A stretch of 64,000 bases of DNA from Strix aluco (Eukaryota > Chordata > Aves > Strigiformes > Strigidae). The DNA lies in assembly GCF_031877795.1 (NCBI RefSeq), contig NC_133948.1:12880948-12944947 (forward strand), in the 5' to 3' direction. The notes under the pieces were generated by a model, which was not told where the DNA came from, did no database searches, and saw only the letters and a program-made list of their open reading frames with translations. The position numbers were made by a program, and so were the translations under genes. Each line of letters opens with the position of its first letter. Position 1 is the stretch's first letter. Positions 12,001 through 24,000 of the stretch are shown here, in pieces.

Positions 12001-15000
12001 TTCTGAGATCTCCTTGTTCTCAGTAACAATCCAAATTTAATATAATTTACTTTTTTTTTTTAAATCCATCAAATTTATGAAAGAATTTGATTAATACAAA
12101 AAATTGTAAAGAATATTAAATTTGGATTTTTACCATCTTTACAGTCACATCCTTCCAGGAAAGTGCCTTTGCATTGCACTGAAATGTACTACATGTGCTG
12201 CAAGGTTTCACTGGCCTGCTCTGGTCTCATGTAATAAAATGCTCCCTGACATTTGCATGCCAAATTCTTTTCACACAGAGCTGAGTTTATACAGTGTATA
12301 ATGGTGCTTCAAAACCAGATTTGTACCCTTACCCCCACCTTCTGGGCCTCTGCTTCCTTGGTAGTATACTCTCTTGGTCCTTAACGAATGGCATGTTTAC
12401 TCTGTAGTTCTTCTGAGCCACTGGCAACAAACTAAGACATGACAAGGTTTAAAATAGCGTACAGAATGCTTTCTTCAGAATATGAAAAATTCTAAAGGTG
12501 CTGATAAAACATTCTTAGTATTACAGACTTGCTGGAGCTATCTGGGTACAAATTTTATTTCTCTTGACCTCAACTCAAGGCGAAAAAATGCTCCAGCAAA
12601 GTCTAATTGTAAGAATGGTTTTTCATGTTGAGCTCACAGCTGTGGAAACCACCACTGAACTGAGTAATGAGGGAACACACCTAACATAAGCTTAGCTGGA
12701 AATGTTGTAGAGAGACTACTGAAAAACGCAATGGTAGAACCAGAAACAATTCTACAGGAGTAAGATAGAACATCGCTTTTTCTACAAAGCTGCTGGAGCA
12801 TAAGATCTATTCTGTTTGCAAAAGCAAGACCCACAGGGTATTTTCCAGAGAATACATACTGCTTGTACAGCAGTAAAATGGGCTATTCTGCCACCCACAC
12901 CAAAAAATGTAAACATCATCTGAATTTACTGAATGCTGGATTTAGTTGGTCAGGGGGGAAAAAAAAAAAAAGGCATAAGCTCTGTCCCAAGGAGTTGCTT
13001 CTCCTAGTCATTCAGAAACCATCAGGCAACGTACCACTGCAATCCAATCTTCTTAACCATATCCTCTTGTTTATGGACATCTTTTGACACCTCTTCATGT
13101 GTTATCCGGGTGACTTTCTGTAGGGCTGATAAAAAAACTTCTGTAAAAACATGCGAACTCAATAGTGCATTCCTCTCTTCCTTGCAGAGAGGATGCCATA
13201 TATGCTGGCCTGAATGAGACATCCTAAAGAAACCTGATACTTAGTATTTCAAAAAAATTGAAGTTTCTTCTGAAAAAAAGCAGCTGGTTTAAGAAGTTTC
13301 AAGATACCCAAATACAAATGCACCCAATTCATTAATTACTTTTGAAATCACTTTTGAAAACATAAGCTTTGTTCTTTCAGCTGTAAAAAAACCCAACAGA
13401 TCAAGTAGGAGATACTAAATATTTTTACATTAGATGCTTATAAGAGTAGTGTATTAGAAAAACAGGTAGATTTGAACAATCTATGCAGAAAGTCTATTTT
13501 CAGTTCCTGTACTGTGTTGTTAGCATTCTACTGGCATAACTGTCAAGTCTTCTGAATTTCTAAGTCTACTGTATCACTTTGCCATTCTCCTTTTAAATGT
13601 CATGCGGAATTTAATACATTTAACATGAACAGGTATCTAATTACCTCTCTCTGTCTCCTTATCAGCATCCACTAAAACTTAAGATGTGTCCTCAAGTAGC
13701 CCTTCATTGGCTATAGTTTCACGATTATCCAGATCTCTCTCACTAATAACACTCTTTACTTTCTCTGCCTTCCACTGTAATGTGAATGCTTATGTTCTCC
13801 TCTCCCCTGAATACCTAGAAAGCCAATTTATCTCACTGTTTTCCTTCAAATTCACATCTTTGTTTTCATTCCCACTGCTGTTTCATTCCTGCTTTGATGC
13901 CAGACCCCTAGAGAGACACCGAGACGGCCATCTTCTCTGTGTTATTCCCTCCAATCACTCATGCAGTAAAACAACTGTCACACTTGTTATTAAAAATCCC
14001 AGTGTTAGCTGTCAAATTGTAAGTTATCCTCTGAGGTGCTCAATATGTCCTACATGGTAATAATTGACATTTTACTGAGCACTCAACACCTTGAAGTTGT
14101 AATATCCAAATTCAGAAGCTCCTTTTCCTACTTTTTTGGGAAGCATCACATACAGTATAATAGAAGATGACTGCTGAATGTTGACTGTGTTAAATAGCAG
14201 CACAAACTATTTCTACTTGTTAAAAGTACAGATTTGAATATTATACCGTGAATTTATAAATGTAAGACTTGGATGGAACAAGTTGCTGGGCATCAGCTAA
14301 TGGGCTAAAATTTTAAGAACCGTACTTATAATGAAGATCCTCTAATAGCTGTGGCCAGGTGAGTTTCAAGAGTGCCAAGGTCCCTGTTGGAAACTCCCAA
14401 GTTCTAGCACTGACTGGTTCTAATGATGGCTCCACTGTGCCCCTTACTAGTCTCAGAGCATAAGCCTGTAAGATGCTGGCTACGACACTGAACCTTCTAG
14501 AGCTCTAGAGCTGAGGAGCAGTTTGAATACAAATGCTGACCCCCACAGGGTCTGGAACCTGACATCAATACGGGCAGGGAGCCTCTGCTAGAACTAAGGA
14601 TGCACTCAAATCTCATCTGCTCTTTGCATGCAGCATCAGAACCTTTTTTAGAAGAACACAGACCTTTTCTATTTATGTTTACCATCTGGACAGATTGAGT
14701 AGCTGAATATCTGAAACCCATCTACTCTGCACATAACGGTGCTTTGGGGGAAGAGGGCTATACTAAGCAGTGGCTGCATTTGATGTTTTCTCCAAGATCA
14801 GTTGAGTTGTCTAAAGCCAGCCCTGTTGGCAGATTTGGGAGGGAGATGACAGGAAGCAAACCGGGGTTAGTACCACAAAGATAGAGCTCCTCTTTTTGGC
14901 TGATCAACAGAAACAGAGGGCACCTCTCTGCCCTCCATTTTGTAGCATTAGAACCCGTTCCAATTCTCCATCTGGAGAAACTGGGAAAACAAACACTCAA

Positions 15001-18000
15001 GCTTGTCCATATTCATAATATTTTTGAAATATTAACCTCCACAGCAGTGAACGAGTCAGACATTAATTAGAAAAGAGAAAAACAGCAAAGAAGAATGTAG
15101 TGATTTCACCTGACCTTGATTTCTATACCTTAGTAAATCATCTGTGAAATGGGGTACTAATATTCACCTGTTTTGCAGGTAAATCAATTGAAAAGACAAT
15201 GATCAATCCCAAAGAAAAGCCCCAAATTCAGGTGTAAATTTTATAATGAAGACTCTTTGCAGAAATATTTATACCTCTTCTTTTAAAATTATGTGTTTGA
15301 CTGAATTAAAAGCTGAACTGCTGGCCAGAAAGCTTTGGAGATAAAATCCAGTTAGTGTTTAATCTCTCAGATACAGGTCTCACATTTTACTTCACAGCGT
15401 GAAGAAAATCTATGTAATTTGAACTGATCTGCATACACACATTCTTCATTACACAATAACCATGAAAAATTAGGTTTACATTTAGTACATTTAGATCCCA
15501 TAGTCTCTGTCTGCACAAAAAGAGATTTTTTAAAAATGTGATGAAGGAAGCAACCTTAGAACACTAATCTGCTTTGTAAAACCTTTGACTGATTAGGTGA
15601 GGACTGAATGATAAATGAGACTACCTCAGCAGTGACCCATTGTTACACCGCAGCTGCAAGGACTGCAGTTTCCACATTTACCTTTGTCAACATGATGTAA
15701 CATTTAAACTTTTGGACTAGTACAGGTCCTCACTCAGCCAACAGCACTGAAAAATCAAATTTGTATAAGCAGACATTCTACAGCAGCAGTCCCCAAACAA
15801 CAGCATTTAAATTACAGTTCGACAAAAGGCTTTATATTGAATTATGAATTCTTTCCTTAAAAGAAATCTTTCTGTAAAATTCACACTCACCTATATCTGC
15901 TAATTAGCTGCCTATTACAGGACCTCCTTCCCACTTTTGAAATATATATATATGGATGTGTGTGTGTTAGGGTTGTGTGTGCTCTCAAAATCATGTCTGT
16001 ATGAGTTACATGAAGCTTTGTGAATTTGGGGTATAAGGCTACAGGGCAGCTGTACTTGTAATGCATTTCTGATTTGTCCTTGAAGCATCCTATAATCGGA
16101 ATCCTGGATTAAACATGATTCTAGCAGCTTCCCAATTCATTACAGAATTCAACCTTTGCTACAGAGCTGCCCTGCAGAAGCTAACTTCCCATATTTTTTA
16201 GAGCTAGGAACATAATCCTTGAGAGGACCAGACTGGTAAACTCAGGCCAGTCCCCTGAAGTCATGGGCAATCATGTGATAGCTGTTGCTCCAAAGGGTAC
16301 ACTGAGCATCCTTCCCATACCTCACACATACTACAAGATAATTCCTTATGTCCCACAGAAAACGGAGGCTCCCCAGCTGTTACAGCTCTCAGTGTTATTT
16401 TCAAATCTCATCGCAGGCACAAACCAATTGTTCACCTACATCTGTAAACAAACTGCTTGCAATTATAGCTTTGAAGTCTCCACTACTCCCATTCATGTCA
16501 CAGGAAGGCCATTCCTCTGTGCTCAGCGCCACAGGCAGCAGCAGCTGGGCAGGTAGCATATGATATGCTACCCAACATATCCATCCAGCTTCTGTCTGTC
16601 TGACCCAGAGAATGTGTACATTCTTTTACATTTAAGAGCAATTAATTGTTTTTTCTTCTATTCATTTAAATTGCTTCTGGACTTGAACATACTTCCAGCA
16701 ATATATTGTAGCAAAGAATTCCTGAGTTTAATCATGCATTGCATGAAAACACTTCCCATTGCTTTTAATTTTCTGTCAAATAATTTCATTTGGTGTGCCA
16801 TAAATCTGGTGTCAAGGGAACTTGTGAATAACCACTCTCTAATCACTTCTTTCCATGCACTTCATGATGTTACAGAGATCCGTCATAACCTTGTATTCAG
16901 CTGTTTCTTTTCTGTGCTGAAGAGTTCTAGTCTATTTAATTGGTTCTCATCTGGAAGCTCTTCTGTGTCTTTAACATATCTCACCACTTTTTTGCCATCA
17001 AACTTTACTACTTCTGATACCAGCCTGTCTGAATTGGAAGGAACGGAACTGAACTGAAGCAGCACACACAAGACATCTGTATTTTTGCACAACGTGTTTT
17101 CTGCTTTGTCTTCCACTTCATTCTTAGGGTTCTTCTTGCCTTTTTGAGAGCTACTGAACAGTCACAGAAGTATCCCAAATGACTCCAAGAGCTCTTTCCT
17201 GAGTGGTAATTTAAGAGTCTAGCAGGGCATGATGTCAGCCTAATAATGGTGATATAAATATCAGTTGAAAGGTGATTATCAGTACTAAATGCTAGCATGC
17301 TTTTCTGGTCCAGCTTTACTTAGAAGGAAGGGAAAAGACTTAAGATTACCTAGCTTTGTACTGAAATGCATTGCAGGCTAACAGATAAACTATTCTGTCA
17401 GGTCTATCAAGCACAGGTAATCACTGATGGATGAGTAGGAGGAATACAGATAAGAAACTCCTAAGTTAAACAGAACCCCCTAAATTAGACAGATACATAT
17501 TCAGTGGATCAGTTGGTTATGGCAGAGAACAGTTTCACCGTCTTCGCTGCCTGTTGGACCTTATAGATGTGGATGACAGTCTAATTATACAACTACTGTA
17601 ACTGAATATTAATTAAAACTCTTTACTTAATAGTCACAAGGGATTATACTGTCTTTAAACCAATTTGCTAATAGGGAGGGCACAGAGAGACTTGTACAAA
17701 GTTCCATATGCCTGAAGAGAAATACACTGGTACGTCTTGCAGTGTCTTTGACGTAGGTTCTCCCTAGTAACACCGAACACAAATCCATTTGATACTGGCA
17801 GTCAAGAAAAGTGACTTACATGGGAAAAGAGGTGGTTGTTCTTTAGCTTGTGCTGACTCACTCATAACATCAGATGAAGCGACATTAACCTTGATGTTGT
17901 CTTCAGAGCAAAGCACAGTGGAAGTTTCACTGCCACGAGGGGTTTGACCACGGGGAGATGACTGACTGCTAAGCTGAGAGATATGTGGAGTAGATATCTT

Positions 18001-21000
18001 GTTTATCTTCCTGCTAAGTGGATTGTATCGTGCTTTCCAAGCCCATTTCTGTACACAGAAGAAAAAACGAATAGAATGGAGGGGTTTTCTATAGTGATTT
18101 GACAACAAAGAATCATATTTCTGTAACTAATTCCAATATTAGATCCTTCTGGTCCTCCTGTAACCTCACAGATTTTTCTCCAGTGACTTCAAACAAGCTA
18201 TTGATTTCTTGGGTAGGACCTCCTCCATTTTGTTATCTTTCTTCAATACTCCTCTGCTATAGCATTAATGCCAACAGATTAAGGTAACTTGTAAACAAGT
18301 ACCACCGAAGCTGTAGAGAGGGCTGCTAATAGAGCAACCTTCTCATGTACAGGGAAGAATAGGTCAAAGTGGTTTGATAAATGTTCGGGTCTCCTCCCAC
18401 CACCCAGTAACTTGGCAAATGAATTTCCTGTGTCAGGAATGTAAAACTGAGTCTGAAAGCAGACTGAATTCTGCAGGTTTGATAATCAGACCAATATGTA
18501 TTATTTAGCAAGTGCCCCTGAAGGAACCCAATATTTCCACTAGAAGTTTCATGTCAAATATAAAAAGCAGTCTTCAAGTAATATTAGTGTAAATGACAAA
18601 GGAAATTGTCATTAATTCAGGGAGGAAAAAAATAAAAGCCTCAGCAATGTAAATGCTAAAAGACACATCAAGACTGACACGCACTTTGGTTTCTTCTGCT
18701 CACGTTCATTTGGACCTAATTTTAGAGAACTGGTAAAACTGTATGGAAAAAACAGAACGCCTCATATTTAGAAACAACTCTGTTATGTGACTTGCTAACT
18801 TTCCCTCTGTTTGCTAACAGCAGGAAGAATATTTGCATAAAAACACAATCTTTGCCTTTTAAAAGTTTCACAACTTTTACTGCTTATTCCCCAACAGAAA
18901 TCATAATCTTCTATTGAATCACTTTAATTATTATGTCATGAGGGTATGAGCTGCAGTATATGAAATAACAAGAGCAAATAGCCTGCATGTAACAACAACT
19001 CATATTTCTAAGAGTGCCTCACCTGGGGTTCTAAAAGCAGTTTACAGAATTTGTTTAATTTAGCCTTATAGGGGGCAAAGCAAGGAACTAAAAGCTTAAG
19101 CAAACTGCTGAAGATCAAAATATAAGATGTGTTACAGAGCGAGAAACCCACTGGTTCTTTATTGAGTTCTCCTGGTTGTACTCCTAAGCATCACTCATTC
19201 CCCCTTCATTTTCCTCCAGTCGCTTCAGCAGTTTCAAAAAGAAAAGTTTCTCTGTGGTTTCAGAAAGATAGTAAAACAGTTACCAAGTGTTAAAGATAAT
19301 TTTATAATGTTTAATTTCCTCTCAGGTATTAACTTTATTTTTCTTCTAAAAGACTTTCATCCAAATGGCTTGTTTTCTCCTTTCTTTGGCTTTGCTTTGA
19401 ATGTGGCAAGTGTATCTGATTTCTTTAAAGGCCTCAACAGTTGGCATTTGTTTCCAAATTTATCTTTAAATTTTGTGTAAAAAGGCAACCAAACAAATAA
19501 TGACTAGAACTTACTAGAATAAGGCCTCCAGGCTACCAGTCCAAAATCTCCATGTGACTGAAAAAGACCTATTTGTGTGAACAAGTACTGCTACAGGACT
19601 CTGGGTCATAAAAAAGGGGCAAATGCAAACAAGAGGCTAGTTATGTTTTAGCTGAATATTGAATTCTTCCCACACTAGTACTTATCACTAAGACCAAGCT
19701 ACGGTTTCAATCAGCTACATACTGCTCTTCCTATTACCTAGTATCAAATTGTTTTACTTCAAAGCCTAGACACACAAGTACTCTGCAGTCACAGAGCATA
19801 AAACATGGTTTCACAGAGTTCAACTAAGCAACAAAACAAATGCTTGAAAAGTTGTGATTGGGTCCTACGGAAGAAAGTTACCTTTGTGTTTGTAATAAAC
19901 AGCTCCCACATGTGTGTTGCTAACTTTTCCTCCTCGATTTCTTTTACTGTTTTTTTACAACCACCAGGGTCCCTAAGTGAAAACAATTTAATTAGTTTTC
20001 TATTTTGAGAGTCTTGCTTTTATTATAAGTTCTTTTAAGAAATGCAATAAATGGAGTGTAAATGGTGGCTGACTGCTACTATGATGTATATCTTTGCTTA
20101 TAAGAAATGGAAAGGGAAAGACAGTGCAAGGTGTATAAGCCATGATTAAGTTATAGTCACAAGTGAAGAACCACCTGAAGAAAGCACAGTCATTCTACAA
20201 ACTATGATGCGTGTACTGGGCCAGATTATGCTCTCAACTTCCTCTGTGCAAGTACTGAAGAATTTTGTCCAGTATAGCAAGATTTTATGGATAGAAATGA
20301 CAAGCAGGTTCATATGAGTTTGATTTTTCAGTGCTGTTGGCTGAGTAAGGACCTGTACTAGTCCAAAAGTTTAAATGTTGCATCATGTTGACAAAGGTAA
20401 GTGTGGAAGCTGCAGTCCTTGCAGCTGTGGTGTAACAGGTCACTGCTGAGGGTAGTCTCATTTATCATTCAGTCCCCATCTAATCAAAGGTTTTACAAAG
20501 CAGATTAGTGTTCTAAGGTTGCTTTCCTTAACCACACTGAAAAAAAAAAATCTCTTTTTGTGCAGAGACTATATCATCTAAAGATAAGCCTAATTTTTCC
20601 ATGGTTACTGTGTAATGAAGAATGTGTGTATGCACATCAGTTCCAAAGACACTGAGGGAGAGGAGTGGTGGTTAGAGACAGCAACAGTGAGCAGAAAGGA
20701 GTATACAACAAGAGATTGCACTACTTCAGAACCTGGAAATTAATCCAGAGCTTTATGCATTTATACTCTGCTGTCAGCCTGTATCCGTGAGACTTGCTGA
20801 CAAACTGTTTCTTTTATCCCAATCTATTGGTTTGTCCTCATATGTAAAGGGGTGAAAAACCCATCCACAATACATACTGGACTGATTTATCTCCTCCAAT
20901 TTATCAGTTTAATTCTATATAATGCTACTCTGCCACCTCTGTTATACATAGGCACAATTTGTCTTGACAGAGAATATACAGAGAAAACAGAACAGCTTTG

Positions 21001-24000
21001 AAGAGCTCTGCACTGCAAATCACAGCATAAACTGTTCACTGTTTTACCAAACACTCACGAATAACGTAAATATATGTTATGTCAACATGATTACATTAAC
21101 TAAAAATGTTGGGAACTTAAATTAATATTTACTTTTAACAGTATAAAAGTGCAGAAGCAATGCATCTTTTACAAATACCCGTCACTGTCATACATAATTG
21201 ATAGAATAAAACCAGCCACTAAATATCATTTAATAGCTGGCTTTGTTCTGTAATTATAATGTATATGGAATTCCTGTTGAGTTGACTGGGATAACCCTGC
21301 AAGGGAAGGCTATGGGAATATACATACGTCTATTACTACATGGATTTAATTTGCATAATTATTAGCCAAAAGAGAAAAAGGAAAGAAAACACAACTAAAT
21401 TTGGCTGGGATAGCTTGGTATTTTCTCCTTTCAACTTGCAATAAGAGAACCATGCTGTGCTACTGATTTGACTGTACAACTCCCCGCTGACTGCATGGGG
21501 ACAAAGTGGATGCAAAATTTGTTTATGTTGCATGGCACAGAATTAACAACATTTCACTCAAATAGTTATTACTTGAAAGAAGAGGAACAGTCACATATAA
21601 AGGACAAAAGATCCCAAACTCCTCATCCCATCTACTGTCATGCGTTGCAGACATACCTTGGATTCCAGCAGGTTAATATGGAATGCATCGAACTGTTGGA
21701 TTCAAGAGTCAAAGCTTCCAAAAGCCAGTGTATGGCACACAGTTGTCGGAAAAGATGTTCACTGCAAAGAAGAGAAACAAATGTGTATACTATAAAGTCA
21801 GGAAACAGTCAGACTGGCATCATGTTGGCTGAAATAGATACATCTAAGCATTTCCGTAGCAGATTGTTTTCATTGTCCCAGTGAATCCTAGACACCTCTC
21901 AAGGTTTTTGCAATGTTGATGCATAACTCTGAATCCTGAAAGCATATTTTTGAATATGAAATTTCCAAGGGACTTATTTTGGTGATGTGCTCAGTGCTTT
22001 CATACCTATGAGGACTCCAGCATTTATCCCTTTACGGTAGGGATGCTTATGGTTTTTGGATTCTACAGTAGCTTTTAAGTTTCGCATTTTTGAAAAAGCA
22101 GTGTGCGAGTTTAAAATGTTGGACCCATCTTCTTCTGAACTAAGATTATCTTTGGCATTTTAGCTTCTTCCACATGCAAATGTAAATGAAGACTCTTCTG
22201 GTGAGCAACTGGGTTAATGAACATAGAACAGAACAGATAGTGAGTATTAGTGACTAATACAAAATATATAGATGTGTACACAGTACACGTACTGTCTTCT
22301 CTGTCTCTCTTTCGTAGACCTATTTTTTTTAACTAGGAAAATTCTAATTTTGATAGCCTTTCCTGAAAATGAGCATAATCTTGAAAGCTATACCACATAA
22401 GCAAAATTTTACGCAACTTAGTGCCGAGTCAAGAGCAGCAAGGCAAATGATGTGCCTTTGTGTACATATGCACATGCAAACTTTTCAGTAACCCATTAGG
22501 GTTCAATCATTTCAAGTTAGAATTGAATGGTTGCTGTTAGTAAAGACAGACTATTTCACCTTAAACTCCTGAAATTCTCAGTACACTACTAGAGCTGCTG
22601 TTCAACTGGTAAAAATGTATGTGCTATGGGTCTGTGTTGCTGTGAATTTAGCTTATGTTCTACCAATGAGGACAGGACAAATCTGCCTTCAAATATACCT
22701 TTTTGCTCCAGAGGGGCTTGGAATCAAGACACTGGTATAAACTGGAGTGAAAGACCGTAAGGTCATCTTTTTTTTCTTCCCTGATTTCCTCAGGTGGTTG
22801 TCTTCTGTTAGAGAATAACTGTGGGAAAGAACAAATACTGAAGTTAAAAAAGGAGTATGTGAAATGAAGAAATTGCCAATAAAACTGTTTATTGTGTTCA
22901 CATCACCACACTCCCTTTTCTCCTCCTCTCATTAAAAAAAACCCCACGTAGGTGTATTTCTAAATTGTTAATTACTGCATTTATTATCATTTATTAATAT
23001 TATAAACCTGATATTTATGTTTACCAGGATATATAATTATTATGTCTAATATGTTTACAGTACTTTATAATTTATAATTATAGTATTATTTGTATTTACA
23101 TATTTATACAACTACTTATTATTAGCAATTAAGCATTTATGTGAAATCAAATCTGGGAGCAGGCAAAAACCCATGACTGATTTGTTTAAGAAAAGATGCT
23201 GAGGTACTGCTTACATTCCATTACACTTGTTTTCTGTTGGTATCATGCCAATGGCATCAGTGGGATTATATACACGAGGCCAAAGTTTCAAGATGTGCCT
23301 GTAAAATTCTGTTCAATTTTTCCTGGGTTAACATATTGTGTGCACAGAAAACAATAAAGATTAAGTTGAAAAGATTCACCCCAATGAAAAAGCATCTGGA
23401 GTACCGGCCAAACCAGCGTTAACAGAAAACTGAGCTCTTTATAGGCTGTGGGCACTGTTTTCTTCACTGTCACAAGCCTGTCTGGCCATTTACACCTGTG
23501 CAAAGCATTTATAAAATGCTACCAAGCAAGAAAAGGAAGAGTTTACAGCTGTTTTTCCCAAATGTAAATAACTACCTGCACCTGGTGTTAGACAATGGAG
23601 ATTCAAGCTTAATGAGAACAGTCAGATATTGTAGCCTTCATATATCGATAATACACAGAAGATAGGAGGTCCACACAGAAAATATAACATGAACATGAAC
23701 TACTGGCTCATAAATTAGTATAAAACTGAAATGGTACTGGCCATAAAAAATACCTGAGAGGTTAACTGAGGTCTGAGTGGTGTGTGAGTCTTAAAGCTAT
23801 ATGCAGATTTCTTTAGCAGAGACTTCCTAGATGAATGAATGAATGATTCTGGATTAACATTTCCCTTCCAGATCTGAAGCAGTTTGGGGATGCCAGCTTA
23901 CTGTTGCCTACTATGAACTAGCAAATTGTTGGACCAAGAGTTGAGGAGTGTGCCCCAAACATTCCATTGATACAAATTTTCTAAAGCAAAGCAGCAACTA

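Larger units (their letters stand above)
13126..17819 (-). other. CCDC60 intron (4.7 kb) with repeats
   Basis: Contains the left arm of the inverted repeat (15420-15765), an AT/TG dinucleotide run (15942-15981) and an ancient CR1/L3-like LINE remnant (16590-17160). The rest is unassigned. The 124-codon plus-strand frame at 13686-14060 is Ser/Phe/Leu rich and looks like chance. Confidence 0.7.

Noticed and set aside
11773-13222. Apparent swap of exon order in CCDC60
   Set aside because: I first took the frame at 13035-13222 to be the segment just before the conserved Trp, which would have placed it out of order. The proper RQEER exon was then found at 10277-10408, and the 13035-13125 exon aligns with the LQK helix, so the order is normal.
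13686-14060. 124-codon plus-strand frame, and an exon-like minus-strand stretch at 13640-13760
   Set aside because: The plus frame is low-complexity Ser/Phe/Leu. The minus stretch carries an in-frame TAA and does not fit the CCDC60 phase or sequence.
16560-17057. 165-codon plus-strand open frame, the longest in the window
   Set aside because: It falls within the complement of an ancient CR1/L3-like remnant and its Phe/Ser/Leu-rich product has no known domain.
21468-21884. 138-codon plus-strand open frame
   Set aside because: It is the antisense shadow of the CCDC60 exon at 21657-21761.
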